Assembly: GCA_017745075.1 (NCBI GenBank)
Contig: JAGIAD010000005.1
Span: 186,001 to 250,000 of the forward strand
Length of the DNA: 64,000 nucleotides
Direction: 5' to 3'
Source: Sphingobacteriaceae bacterium
GTDB taxonomy: Bacteria > Bacteroidota > Bacteroidia > Sphingobacteriales > Sphingobacteriaceae
Below are positions 34,377-42,675 of the stretch, in pieces. Every line of letters starts with the position of its first letter. Position 1 is the first letter of the stretch. The notes under the pieces were generated by a model, which searched no databases, was not told the origin of the DNA, and saw nothing but the letters and a program-made list of their open reading frames with translations. Both the position numbers and the translations under genes were made by a program.

Positions 34377-35396
34377 TCATGAATTCAACCCGTTTAAAAA
34401 TTCAATCGTATTTACATTATCGGCATAATCCCAAAGTTTAGGATGCTGGCTTTGGCCAAAATCAAAGCTGGCCATATTTACAGGCGATTTGGTGACTATG
34501 CATTGAATATCAGCTGTTTTAGCTTTCAGTTTATTTTCTACATCCTGCAGGTTTTCGTATTCCTCATAATAAAGTACCGCCAGCGGTGAAGCTAAACTTT
34601 CATCTTCTTTTAATAACAAAAAGCCGTTGTCGAAATGTTTGGCCGCATTAACCAGGTAAATAGATTTATTGTAATCGTAATTGTTCTGGTATTTAAAGTG
34701 GTTAATAATCTGGTGATGACTTTCTATACCCTCATACAAATGAGCTACATCATAACCCTTTGGGAAGTAGATTTTAGAAACATTCCGGCAACCCAATCCA
34801 AAATAGTCAAAAATATCCGCCCCCAGGTTCTGGATATCTTCCTTGCTTTCTGTTCCATCCAAAACGGCAACACTGTTTCTGTTTTTGCGGATGATATTGG
34901 GTACTTTACTAAAATAATAATCGAAATACCGCGATGAATTATTACTTCCCGTTGCAATAACAGCGTCGAAGTCTTTTAAACGATCTACATATTCGATTTT
35001 ATCTGCAAAAGCGGATTCGATATTGATCAATTCGGCAAGGACAGTTTTAATCAATTTATCATCTGATGAAGAAAGCTTGATTAAGGCAATATTTCCCGTC
35101 GCCAAAACGCACAAAATATCATGTAAACCCACCAAAGGAATGTTTCCTGCGAGGATTAAACCAACCTTTTTAGGCGATGTGCTGAGCTGTACCGATTGAA
35201 ACCAAAGGGCTAAATCGGCCTCATTTAGCATGGCTGAAAAAGATAAAACAGATTTTTTTATATTTTCCTGAGTGAACCATGCATTGGCACTTTCGGCACT
35301 ATAAAGTGTATTTCCTAGTATGTCAGTAGGGTTTGTAAGCTTTTTGCCGAGTTCGACAAATGCGATTATTGCTTTTTCTTGAGTTAATGCTGACAT
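34377..35396 (-). CDS. Acyl-CoA reductase, LuxC-like
   Basis: LuxC-family proteins reduce acyl-CoA or acyl-thioesters to aldehydes with NADPH. The 339 residues are shorter than LuxC. The aldehyde-dehydrogenase-like fold is visible in KVGLILAGNIPLVGLHDILCVLATGN and the catalytic region DYFGLGCRNVSKIYFP, which has the active-site cysteine. The gene shares a divergent, interleaved promoter region with the 4Fe-4S ferredoxin, a pairing common in Bacteroidota. The biological aldehyde is not known. Confidence 0.82.
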   Translation of the reverse strand: MSALTQEKAIIAFVELGKKLTNPTDILGNTLYSAESANAWFTQENIKKSVLSFSAMLNEADLALWFQSVQLSTSPKKVGLILAGNIPLVGLHDILCVLATGNIALIKLSSSDDKLIKTVLAELINIESAFADKIEYVDRLKDFDAVIATGSNNSSRYFDYYFSKVPNIIRKNRNSVAVLDGTESKEDIQNLGADIFDYFGLGCRNVSKIYFPKGYDVAHLYEGIESHHQIINHFKYQNNYDYNKSIYLVNAAKHFDNGFLLLKEDESLASPLAVLYYEEYENLQDVENKLKAKTADIQCIVTKSPVNMASFDFGQSQHPKLWDYADNVNTIEFLNGLNS

Positions 35397-35426
35397 ATTT
35401 AGAACTATTATTAATTGATTATATCT

Positions 35427-35434
35427 TATATTTG
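35427..35434 (+). promoter_or_regulatory. -7 promoter box of the 4Fe-4S ferredoxin
   Basis: TATATTTG on the plus strand, 40 bases before the ferredoxin ATG. It is separated by five bases from the opposite-strand box of the acyl-CoA reductase gene. Confidence 0.65.
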
Positions 35435-35439
35435 CAGCG

Positions 35440-35447
35440 CAAAGGTA
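35440..35447 (-). promoter_or_regulatory. -7 promoter box of the acyl-CoA reductase
   Basis: TACCTTTG on the minus strand, 43 bases before the reductase ATG, facing the ferredoxin box at 35427-35434. The two -33 regions must overlap the opposite gene's -7 side, so polymerases would compete. Confidence 0.62.
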
Positions 35448-35474
35448 AACTAAGCAAAAGAATTAGACGAAAAC

Positions 35475-35825
35475 ATGGCAATTAAAATAACAGATGAGTG
35501 TATAAATTGTGGGGCATGTGAACCAGAATGTCCAAATAATGCAATTTACGATGCCGGAACTGCATGGCGTTTTTCTGATGGTACCAATTTAAATGGTATC
35601 ATTGATTTTGGTAATCAACAAATCGAAGCTGATGCCCCTCAGGAAGCGGTTTCAGATGAGGTATATTATATCGTATCGGATAAGTGTACTGAGTGTAAAG
35701 GTTTTCATGATGAGCCTCAGTGTGCGGCAGTATGCCCGGTTGATTGCTGTGTAGACGACGAGGATATCCGCGAAACAGAAGAAGAATTATTGGCTAAGAA
35801 AGCCTGGTTACACCAGGAAGGATAA
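35475..35825 (+). CDS. 4Fe-4S dicluster ferredoxin
   Basis: The 116-residue electron carrier has two cluster motifs: C9-x2-C12-x2-C15-x3-C19-P near the N-terminus, and CTECKGFHDEPQCAAVCPV later, with the spacing C-x2-C-x8-C-x3-C typical of the YfhL type. It could donate electrons to the acyl-CoA reductase encoded divergently, but this is inference. It is followed by a hairpin that serves both convergent genes. Confidence 0.92.
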   Translation: MAIKITDECINCGACEPECPNNAIYDAGTAWRFSDGTNLNGIIDFGNQQIEADAPQEAVSDEVYYIVSDKCTECKGFHDEPQCAAVCPVDCCVDDEDIRETEEELLAKKAWLHQEG

Positions 35826-35849
35826 GCATTATAAAATATTTAAATGATT

Positions 35850-35876
35850 AAAGGCGCTGTTTGGTGCCTTTTTTAG
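35850..35876 (+). terminator. Intrinsic terminator of the 4Fe-4S ferredoxin
   Basis: AAAGGCGC and GGTGCCTTTT form a short stem including one G-U type pair, followed by T residues. It lies 25 bases after the ferredoxin stop. Confidence 0.75.
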
Positions 35877-35877
35877 T

Positions 35878-36420
35878 TTATAGCCGATCCATAATTTTTT
35901 TCAGTCTTTCTTCTACAGTAAAATTACCTCTAATCTGTAAAATTTCTTTGTTTAAACCTTTCATCCAGTCTTCGTGTACTTTTAATGATCGGCCTGTAAA
36001 GCCAGATTCGATAGAATCAGTATCATATTGAGCTGCCCATTCGATAAAATCATGGTATTTCTTTATTCGTTCAGGATCATTATAAATTATTGATCCATAA
36101 CGTTCAAATTCCCTGTTTTTTAGCCTGCTTAATCTTATTTCCGGTGGGAGCCAAAGAAACACAATCAGGTCAAAATCTGGAAAAACACCATTGCCCCAGC
36201 TCACGCTTGAGCCACCAAAAATCCAACGGTCATTTTCAGTTAATACCGTTTTTATCATCTGGTTTCTTTCACTAGGATTTCTTTTTGTTGTAAATGGAGG
36301 ATCGGTGGGCATCCAGAAATATTGATCGCTGTCAAAGTAGGGAATATTTAATTTTGTTGCCAAAGCTTTGCCCAATGTAGTTACACCTGAACCAGAAGCT
36401 CCGAAGATGTGAATTTTCAT
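35878..36420 (-). CDS. Small P-loop kinase, adenylate-kinase-like (FlaR-type)
   Basis: The 180-residue protein starts MKIHIFGASGSGVTTLGKALA, a Walker A-like GxSGxGxTT loop, and contains the family motif PYFDSDQYFWMPTDPPFTTKR. RLSRLKNREFERYG is a likely lid. These proteins are annotated as topology modulation FlaR or nucleoside kinases; the real substrate is unknown. It is convergent with the ferredoxin gene and shares its terminator region. Confidence 0.8.
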   Translation of the reverse strand: MKIHIFGASGSGVTTLGKALATKLNIPYFDSDQYFWMPTDPPFTTKRNPSERNQMIKTVLTENDRWIFGGSSVSWGNGVFPDFDLIVFLWLPPEIRLSRLKNREFERYGSIIYNDPERIKKYHDFIEWAAQYDTDSIESGFTGRSLKVHEDWMKGLNKEILQIRGNFTVEERLKKIMDRL

Positions 36421-36443
36421 TTAGGATGAACTCAAGTTTTAAC

Positions 36444-36893
36444 TCAAACTTCGTATTTATTAGGAATAATCAAAACCGGACAAGCCGATTTCCGGGCTAC
36501 GTGTTCGGCTACACTGCCCATTAAAAAGTGGTATAATCCCGTGCGACCATAGGTACCAATTACAATCAGGTCAGATCCCCATTCATCTGATTGCTGGATA
36601 ATGCCATGTGCTGCGGTATCTACAACACTCAGGTAAGTAGTTTTGATCCCTTTACCGTATTTTCCTTCCATTTCTTTAAGTAAAATATGGCTGTTCTCTT
36701 CGCTGTTGTCGTAGGTTTCTAAAAACACCGGCGCCAGTGTCAAGTCGGGGTTTACATTGGCGGGTATGGGTTCGATAATGTTAACCAATGCTACTTCTGC
36801 TCCAAATTTTTCTGCCATGTCGTAACCGGCTTTTGCCGCCTTTTCGGAGCAGGTACTGTTATCAACGGCAATTAATATTTTTTTAAAGTTCAT
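36444..36893 (-). CDS. Universal stress protein, single UspA domain
   Basis: This 149-residue UspA protein has the start FKKILIAVDNSTCSEKAAKAGYDMA and the nucleotide motif VIGTYGRTGLYHFLMGSVAEHVARKSACPVLII, with G-x2-G-x9-G(S) spacing consistent with ATP binding. The ATG at 36893 is used. A longer frame runs to 37061 across the divergent promoter area and overlaps the next gene, so it is rejected. Confidence 0.9.
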   Translation of the reverse strand: MNFKKILIAVDNSTCSEKAAKAGYDMAEKFGAEVALVNIIEPIPANVNPDLTLAPVFLETYDNSEENSHILLKEMEGKYGKGIKTTYLSVVDTAAHGIIQQSDEWGSDLIVIGTYGRTGLYHFLMGSVAEHVARKSACPVLIIPNKYEV

Positions 36894-37003
36894 GGCATGT
36901 GTATTTAAACGGTTATCATCATAAAAATAACAAATTTGCAGGTAAAATGTTAGGCAATGGATGTATTTTATTAGTTTTACAATAGTTTCAACGAGCAGGT
37001 TAA

Positions 37004-37789
37004 ATGGAAAATCAATACGGTATTTGCAGGGTTGCGGTAGCGCCTTTAAGAGCAGATGCATCAGATAAAGCAGAAATTGTTTCGCAACTTTTATTTGGCG
37101 ATCATGTAGAAATTATTCAAAAAGAAGAGCGTTGGTGGCTGATCCAGAATGGCTATGATGGCTATGAAGGCTGGATGGATTTCAGGCAGCTGGCGCCAAT
37201 CAGCCAGGATCAGTTTGCAGAAATGCACGATTGTAAATTACTGGCCCCCTTAAGTTTCAATAATGTGTTAACGGCGGCTGATGGAAGCGCCTATCATTTA
37301 AGCCCGGCAAGTAACATTCCGTTTTTAAAAGATGGATATTGTTACGCCGGAGAAGAAAAATTCAAGCTTAATTTTGAAGTGTATGATAATCGTGCGATCA
37401 ATTTTAAAGATCAGGTAACCGGTACCGCAAAATTTTTCCGGAATATCCCATATCTATGGGGCGGAAGGCATTTATTTGGTTTAGATTGCTCAGGCTTTAC
37501 CCAAACGGTATTTAAAATGTTGGGTATTCAACTAAACCGCGATGCCTCTCAACAGGCCGAACAGGGCGAACTGGTGGGCTTTTTAGCCGAATGCAGGGCA
37601 GGCGATTTGGCTTTTTTTGATAATGAGGAAGGCAGGATCACACATGTAGGCATTATGTTGAGCCCTAATGAAATTATCCATTCTTCAGCAAAAGTAAAAA
37701 TAGATCCGATTGATGACCAGGGTATTTTTAACAAAGAACTAGGCAAATACTCGCATAAATTAAGAATTATAAAGCGTTTTGTAGATTGA
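37004..37789 (+). CDS. NlpC/P60 cysteine peptidase with SH3-like domains
   Basis: The protein probably cleaves the D-Glu to meso-DAP bond in peptidoglycan stems. The 261 residues have an SH3b-like N-terminus (ICRVAVAPLRADASDKAEIVSQLL, residue 7-60). The catalytic domain has Cys162 (FGLDCSGFTQTVF), His214 (RITHVGIML) and a third polar residue His226. Typical signal peptide is missing, so it may recycle muropeptides in the cytoplasm, as in YkfC of Bacillus and Bacteroidota. The neighbour is a small zinc-ribbon gene. Confidence 0.9.
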   Translation: MENQYGICRVAVAPLRADASDKAEIVSQLLFGDHVEIIQKEERWWLIQNGYDGYEGWMDFRQLAPISQDQFAEMHDCKLLAPLSFNNVLTAADGSAYHLSPASNIPFLKDGYCYAGEEKFKLNFEVYDNRAINFKDQVTGTAKFFRNIPYLWGGRHLFGLDCSGFTQTVFKMLGIQLNRDASQQAEQGELVGFLAECRAGDLAFFDNEEGRITHVGIMLSPNEIIHSSAKVKIDPIDDQGIFNKELGKYSHKLRIIKRFVD

Positions 37790-37800
37790 TAACCTAACCA

Positions 37801-38223
37801 ATGAAGGAACGCTTCCAGGATCAAAACTTTAGATTAAGTCATTTTCAAACCAATGTCTGGATCATTTGTCCTACTTGTTTGAAAAAAGCAACAGCTCAAG
37901 TAGATTATGTGGAAAAGTATGCAAAGTTAAGTTGTTTGCATTGCGGCTATAATAAAGAGACATCTATATGTGATTTATATATGGCCGCTAATGGTTATTT
38001 TGGGGCAGAACTATGGCTAAAGGTACCATTTAAAGATGAAGTATTTTGGGCCTTTAATTTTGAACATTTACTTTACCTGGAAAGTTATATTTCTGCTAAT
38101 CTTCGTGAGCATAAAGACCGGTCACATTATACGCTTTTAGAAAAGCTTCCGAAATTTTATCATTTAGCAAAAAACAGGGAGGCTCTTTTAAAGTTAATAG
38201 AAAAGCTGAAAAACAAAAACTAA
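37801..38223 (+). CDS. Small zinc-ribbon protein, unknown
   Basis: The 140-residue protein has a clear four-cysteine ribbon: C23-P-T-C26 and C45-L-H-C48, separated by 18 residues. The rest has helices and aromatic residues (ELWLKVPFKDEVFWAFNFEHLLYLESYI). I do not recognise the family. It is 11 bases after the NlpC/P60 gene and very likely in its operon. Its stop overlaps the stop of the convergent WD40 gene by four bases. Confidence 0.72.
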   Translation: MKERFQDQNFRLSHFQTNVWIICPTCLKKATAQVDYVEKYAKLSCLHCGYNKETSICDLYMAANGYFGAELWLKVPFKDEVFWAFNFEHLLYLESYISANLREHKDRSHYTLLEKLPKFYHLAKNREALLKLIEKLKNKN

Positions 38224-39119
38224 CTTTCCATCTCCCATACCATCACCTGTTTATCATCGCCGGTTGAGATCAGGTATTTACCATCATTGCTCCAAACAAT
38301 TTTATTGATCGAATGGGTATGGCCAATACCGGTTTTTTCGAGACTTAAAATTTTGTATAATTTAAATTTTTCAGCATCCCACAGTTTGATGCTTTTATCC
38401 TGGCTGCAGGTTGCAAAATACGGCAGAGTAGGGTGAAATGCAATGTCGTAAACGGTAAACATATGCGCCGGTATATTTTGCAGTAATTCATAACCTGGCA
38501 GGCTCCAGATTTTTAGCTGCGCATCGCGGCTTCCTGAAATTAAATATCTGCTTTCTGGATGGTAGGCCAAAGCAGTAACCGGAAGCTTGTGCCCTTCGAG
38601 GTTTTGTTTCAGGCTGTAATCTCCTAGGTTATAAATTTTAATCAGGTGATCTTTGCAGCCAAATGCAATTTCGGTTTCATCAGGAGACAAGGCAATGGTA
38701 CGAACGGTATTATAAGCTACCTGAAAGCGGTAAATCTCTTTAAAATCGGTTAGCGACCAAACCGCAACTGTTCCGTCTTCGCCTGTGGTAATGAGTTCGT
38801 TTTTAGATTGTATAGTTTTAATGTTGAAAATTGGCTTCAGGTGTGCGTTAATGCGTGTAATTACTTCCTGTTTCTTTAAATCGTACACACTAAAGGCACC
38901 ACTTCTTTCGCCCACATACAGCAGGTGGTTGTAATAATGCAGGCAATAAACAGAGCTTTGTACCGGCATTTTAACTTTAACAAAAGTCATTTCAGCTAAG
39001 GACCATTCTACAATACCTTTATCGTTACCCGCACTAAAAAATAATTCATCCTGATCAGAATGGGCAAGGGCGTAAACAGGGTTCTGGTGGCCGGGAAGTG
39101 TTTTAATGTGTTTGAGCAT
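38220..39119 (-). CDS. WD40 repeat protein
   Basis: The protein of 299 residues consists of about seven WD40 blades, for example GHQNPVYALAHSDQDELFFSAGNDKGIVEWS and FTVYDIAFHPTLPYFATCSQDKSIKLWD. It should form a seven-bladed propeller that scaffolds a protein complex. No extra domain or signal peptide is seen. It is on the same strand as the his operon, 83 bases after hisIE, but the gap is filled with TAGGGTT-type and ACCTTCT-type text, so inclusion in the operon is doubtful. Confidence 0.9.
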   Translation of the reverse strand: MLKHIKTLPGHQNPVYALAHSDQDELFFSAGNDKGIVEWSLAEMTFVKVKMPVQSSVYCLHYYNHLLYVGERSGAFSVYDLKKQEVITRINAHLKPIFNIKTIQSKNELITTGEDGTVAVWSLTDFKEIYRFQVAYNTVRTIALSPDETEIAFGCKDHLIKIYNLGDYSLKQNLEGHKLPVTALAYHPESRYLISGSRDAQLKIWSLPGYELLQNIPAHMFTVYDIAFHPTLPYFATCSQDKSIKLWDAEKFKLYKILSLEKTGIGHTHSINKIVWSNDGKYLISTGDDKQVMVWEMES

Positions 39120-39202
39120 TTCTGGAGGTTTAGGGTCTGAGGCTTAGGGTTTAGGGTTTAGGCATCTAATACCTTACACCCTCTACCTTTCTACCTTCTA
39201 CC

Positions 39203-39805
39203 TTATTTATGCCTTATCTCTAAATTCTTTGCAATATCCTGGATAGACAGGCCTTTTTCTTTCAATAAGAACAATAAGTGAAATAGCAGGTCTGATGCTT
39301 CACCAATAAATTCTTCTTCACTTTCGGCCAGGGCAGCAATTACCGTTTCAACACCTTCTTCACCAACTTTTTGTGCAATTTTATTTAAACCTTTGCCGCG
39401 CATTTTATTGATGTAAGATCCTTCAACCGGGTTTTCATACCGATCGTTGATGATATTTTCCAGCTCAAAAATAAAATTCTGGTTGTAACCTGTTTTGAAA
39501 CAACTGCGGCTACCGGTATGGCAGGTCGGGCCAACAGCATCTGCCTTGATCAGAATGGTATCGTTGTCGCAATCCACAAAAAGTTCTTTTACGTACAGAA
39601 AGTTATTGCTGGTTTCGCCTTTAGTCCAAAGGCGGTTTTTAGAACGCGAAAAGAACGTAACCTTTCCTTCGGCCTGTGTTTTTTCCAGGGCTTCTGCATT
39701 CATATAACCCAGCATCAAAACCTCTAAGGTCTTATAATCCTGGATAATTACAGGGAGTAAGCCTGCTGTTTTATCCCAATCAAGGGAATTAATATCGATT
39801 GTCAT
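39203..39805 (-). CDS. hisIE: Bifunctional phosphoribosyl-AMP cyclohydrolase / phosphoribosyl-ATP pyrophosphatase HisIE
   Basis: HisIE removes pyrophosphate from PR-ATP and then opens the purine ring of PR-AMP (steps 2 and 3). The N-terminal cyclohydrolase (about 1-110) shows LPVIIQDYKTLEVLMLGYMNAEAL, TFFSRSKNRLWTKGETSNNFL and the zinc cysteines in CDNDTILIKADAVGPTCHTGSRSC. The C-terminal helical pyrophosphatase (about 115-200) ends VGEEGVETVIAALAESEEEFIGEASDLLFHLLFLL. It is the last of the his genes, 60 bases after hisF. Fusion of I and E is the common arrangement. Confidence 0.97.
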   Translation of the reverse strand: MTIDINSLDWDKTAGLLPVIIQDYKTLEVLMLGYMNAEALEKTQAEGKVTFFSRSKNRLWTKGETSNNFLYVKELFVDCDNDTILIKADAVGPTCHTGSRSCFKTGYNQNFIFELENIINDRYENPVEGSYINKMRGKGLNKIAQKVGEEGVETVIAALAESEEEFIGEASDLLFHLLFLLKEKGLSIQDIAKNLEIRHK

Positions 39806-39865
39806 TTTATTTCTTTATTTCGGAAAAGCAGACTCCTGACTATGGACTGCCGACTCCTGACTAAT

Positions 39866-40621
39866 TTATATTCTTACCGGAATCTGGTTTCTTTTCAATT
39901 CCTGTTTTAAATCGGGGATCAGTATTTCTCCATAATGGAATACCGAGGCAGCTAGTGCAGCATCAACATTTGCTTTCTGGAAAACTTCTGTAAAATGATC
40001 CATATTGCCGGCACCACCCGAAGCAATGATCGGAATATTGATCATTTGGTTTATTTTACCTAGTAAGCCACAATCAAAGCCTGCTTTGGTACCGTCATGG
40101 TCCATCGAGGTTAACAGGATCTCGCCTGCGCCTAAATCTTCGGCCTGTTTAATCCAGTTTTCGGTTTCCAGTTCGGTAATTAGCCTTCCGCCATTCAGGT
40201 GCACCATATTCTTTCCATCTACATGTTTGGTATCAACAGCTAAAACCACAAACTGTACACCAAAGGCTTTGGCCAGTTCTTCTATCAGTTTAGGATTTCG
40301 TACGGCAGCAGAGTTGATACTGATTTTATCGGCACCAGCGTTTAACAGGGCCTCTGCATCGGCAATTTCGGTTATCCCACCACCAATGGTAAAAGGAATG
40401 TTTAACTGTCGTGCTACCGATTTAACCATTTCAATCATGGTTTTGCGACGTTCGTGCGTGGCGGTAATATCCAGGAAAACCAATTCATCGGCACCTTGCT
40501 GTGCGTATTGGGCTGCCAGTTCAACCGGATCGCCCGCATCGCGTAAGTCAACAAAGTTTACACCCTTTACTGTACGACCGTCTTTAACGTCAAGACAGGG
40601 TATTATTCTTTTTGAAAGCAT
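39866..40621 (-). CDS. hisF: Imidazole glycerol phosphate synthase subunit HisF
   Basis: HisF uses ammonia from HisH and PRFAR to form imidazole glycerol phosphate and AICAR (step 5). The 251 residues form a (beta/alpha)8 barrel. Characteristic parts are [19 protein letters not shown] at the start, with catalytic Asp11, [24 protein letters not shown] and [13 protein letters not shown] with the second Asp. It follows hisA after a 90-base gap that holds a REP-like element. Confidence 0.97.
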   Translation of the reverse strand: MLSKRIIPCLDVKDGRTVKGVNFVDLRDAGDPVELAAQYAQQGADELVFLDITATHERRKTMIEMVKSVARQLNIPFTIGGGITEIADAEALLNAGADKISINSAAVRNPKLIEELAKAFGVQFVVLAVDTKHVDGKNMVHLNGGRLITELETENWIKQAEDLGAGEILLTSMDHDGTKAGFDCGLLGKINQMINIPIIASGGAGNMDHFTEVFQKANVDAALAASVFHYGEILIPDLKQELKRNQIPVRI

Positions 40622-40711
40622 AAGTGTGTTTGGTTGTCATGCTGAGGAACGAAGCATCTGTTCATTTGGGGCAGATCCTTCATTCTTCAGGATGACATAA
40701 ATATTATAGAT
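40622..40711. repeat. REP-like element inside the his operon (hisA-hisF gap)
   Basis: The gap contains TTGTCATGCTGAGGAACGAAG and, at the other end, CTTCAGGATGACATA. The ends match as an inverted pair over most positions (40635-40698). Related elements occur at 26237-26396 and 49600-49690. No gene or promoter is present. Confidence 0.7.
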
Positions 40712-41461
40712 TTAAATTGAACTCAAAGCCTTCAAATTCCACTCTTTAATCTCTTCAACGGTAATCCGGTTTTCGTAAATGGCTTTTCCAACTACCACAC
40801 TTCTGATCGGGTATTTAGCCAGTTCGTAAATATCATCCATGGAGCTTACTCCGCCAGAAGCAATTAATTTGATCATTGGTGAGTGTTCCAGCAATTTTTG
40901 ATACAATTCAATCGCTGCGCCGCCTAACTTTCCATCTTTGCTGATATCGGTACACAGGAAACGGAAGAAACCTAGCGAGAGGCATTTATCCACGTAATCC
41001 ATCAGCTTAATCGGCGAACTTTCCATCCAGCCAGAGTATTTAATTACTTCGTCTAATACATCAATGGCGATAACAATGCGGTTGGCATAATCATTTTTTT
41101 TGGCAAAAGCTTCGCTCAGCTGCGGCAGGAAATCTGGATTGGTAATGGCTTGTGTACCCACAATTACGCGGTGAATACCTGCATCAAGGAGGTTGGTCAC
41201 CTGCTCAATGGTGCGGATTCCGCCGCCATATTGCACCCGCATGTCTGTCTTTTTAATAATCTCGAAAAGTGATTTCTGGTTGCTGAAATCACCTTTTGCA
41301 CCATTCAAATCAATAATGTGGATGAAATCGGTACCATTTGAACGGTATTTTTCGATCATATCGGCAATAGAAACGTCGTATTCCGTTTTCTGGTTGTAAT
41401 CGCCTTCACGCAAACGGACAACCTTTCCATCTAAAATATCAATAGCAGGTATTATATACAT
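40712..41461 (-). CDS. hisA: Phosphoribosylformimino-5-aminoimidazole carboxamide ribotide isomerase HisA
   Basis: HisA isomerises ProFAR to PRFAR (step 4). The 249 residues are a barrel with MYIIPAIDILDGKVVRLREGDY at the start, FIHIIDLNGAKGDFSNQ, and IKLIASGGVSSMDDI. The catalytic Asp pair is present near residue 8 and in CTDISKDGKLGG. Its stop codon is one base from the downstream gap; upstream it abuts hisH (one base apart), suggesting coupling. Confidence 0.96.
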   Translation of the reverse strand: MYIIPAIDILDGKVVRLREGDYNQKTEYDVSIADMIEKYRSNGTDFIHIIDLNGAKGDFSNQKSLFEIIKKTDMRVQYGGGIRTIEQVTNLLDAGIHRVIVGTQAITNPDFLPQLSEAFAKKNDYANRIVIAIDVLDEVIKYSGWMESSPIKLMDYVDKCLSLGFFRFLCTDISKDGKLGGAAIELYQKLLEHSPMIKLIASGGVSSMDDIYELAKYPIRSVVVGKAIYENRITVEEIKEWNLKALSSI

Positions 41462-41462
41462 C

Positions 41463-42095
41463 TTATAAGCTTAAGTTTGAAAAATTTTTTAATATTAACT
41501 CGCCGGCTTTCCCTGATTTCTCGGGGTGGAACTGAACGCCGTAAAAATTGTCTTTTTGTATCGCTGCCGAAAACTTTAAACCATAATCAGCAGATGCGAT
41601 GTCAAAAGTAGGGTTATATTCAATAAAGTACGAATGCACGAAGTAAAATTGTGTATTATCTTCAACACCTTCAAATAGCGAATTGTTTTTGGGGCTCACG
41701 GCATTCCAACCCATATGTGGGATTTTGATATTCAGGTCTTTATCAAATTTTTTGGTCTTTACAGGCACGATGTCCAAAAGCGCGGCATTACCTTCTTCCG
41801 AATGTTCGGTTATGAGCTGCATGCCCACGCAGATGCCCAGTACAGGTTTGGTGAGCTTTTTTATGGCTTCAACAAGGCCGGTAGCCTTTAATTTTTCCAT
41901 GGCAGCACCCGCATGACCAACACCCGGGATGATGATGTGGCTATATTTTCCCAGGTCGTTTTCTGTATTTACCATGCCGTAGGTTACCTTTAAACGGTCT
42001 AATGCTGCAGTAAGGGAGAAAATGTTGCCAGCTCCGTAGTTTATAATTCCAATCCCCCCAGACCCCTGGAGGGGCTTTTCGGTTCCGTCTTTCAT
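41463..42095 (-). CDS. hisH: Imidazole glycerol phosphate synthase subunit HisH
   Basis: HisH is the glutaminase half of step 5. Its class I triad is C89 (VLGICVGMQL), and a His-Glu pair in VQFHPEKSGKAG near 193. The typical start is a methionine right before IGIINYGAGNIF; here the visible ATG lies 14 codons earlier and the extra residues (KDGTEKPLQGSGG) are read from a CCCCTCCAGGGG-like repeat. No other start codon is near, so translation must use the repeat. The gene lies between the unknown membrane gene and hisA. Confidence 0.94.
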   Translation of the reverse strand: MKDGTEKPLQGSGGIGIINYGAGNIFSLTAALDRLKVTYGMVNTENDLGKYSHIIIPGVGHAGAAMEKLKATGLVEAIKKLTKPVLGICVGMQLITEHSEEGNAALLDIVPVKTKKFDKDLNIKIPHMGWNAVSPKNNSLFEGVEDNTQFYFVHSYFIEYNPTFDIASADYGLKFSAAIQKDNFYGVQFHPEKSGKAGELILKNFSNLSL

Positions 42096-42132
42096 ATGTT
42101 TTTTATGCTATTAAAAGAATTTAAAATTAATT

Positions 42133-42660
42133 TTAGCTTTCTTTTGAGGTGTCTATCTTCTTAAAACCGATTATTAATTTTGTTCTAATCAAATAGTCAA
42201 CAATCAATTTATCTCCTTTCCACCAATTGTAAAATTCTGCTTTATCTAAAATAATATCTCCTTTTAGTTTAATTGATGTTTTTTTGCACTTGATCACAAA
42301 TTTTTCATTGTTTGTCCTTATTTTTTTAATTACTTCCAACTCGATTGTTTTTTTACGATTTGAATCAAAGTCCATCTTTAATAGTAAAAGAGGACGGGCA
42401 ATGAAGAACGCAATATATACTAATCCGAAAATAAGGAAACCTGTAAAAGCATTCCAGTAATTTCCAGCTGAACTTGGATATGGCATGCCGTGTTTGCCTG
42501 AAAATGGAATAATAAATGTGAAGACTAAAAAGATGAGTATTGTTGTATGAAGACCTTTTTTAGCCTGAGGCATTATTTCATAAGTAATCAGATCTATATC
42601 TTCCTGACTTAATTCTTCATCAACTGAACTTACTGTTGCTTTATTTATTCCATTATCCAT
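42133..42660 (-). CDS. Membrane protein inside the his operon, unknown
   Basis: The 175-residue protein has two close membrane helices, near residues 40-56 and 75-98 (TILIFLVFTFIIPF, GFLIFGLVYIAFFIARPLLLLKM), and a basic C-terminal cytoplasmic domain (KFVIKCKKTSIKLKGDIILDK). The shape is like YcxB-type or similar predicted proteins, but I do not recognise it. It lies 16 bases after hisB and 38 bases before hisH, so it must be co-transcribed. Its AT-rich, less biased codon usage (many ATT, TTT, AAT) differs from the his genes, hinting at insertion. Confidence 0.7.
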   Translation of the reverse strand: MDNGINKATVSSVDEELSQEDIDLITYEIMPQAKKGLHTTILIFLVFTFIIPFSGKHGMPYPSSAGNYWNAFTGFLIFGLVYIAFFIARPLLLLKMDFDSNRKKTIELEVIKKIRTNNEKFVIKCKKTSIKLKGDIILDKAEFYNWWKGDKLIVDYLIRTKLIIGFKKIDTSKES

Positions 42661-42675
42661 CTTCCTTTTTACAGC

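Noticed and set aside
36894..37061. Extension of the UspA gene over the divergent start
   Set aside because: It overlaps the NlpC/P60 gene start and has no UspA similarity.
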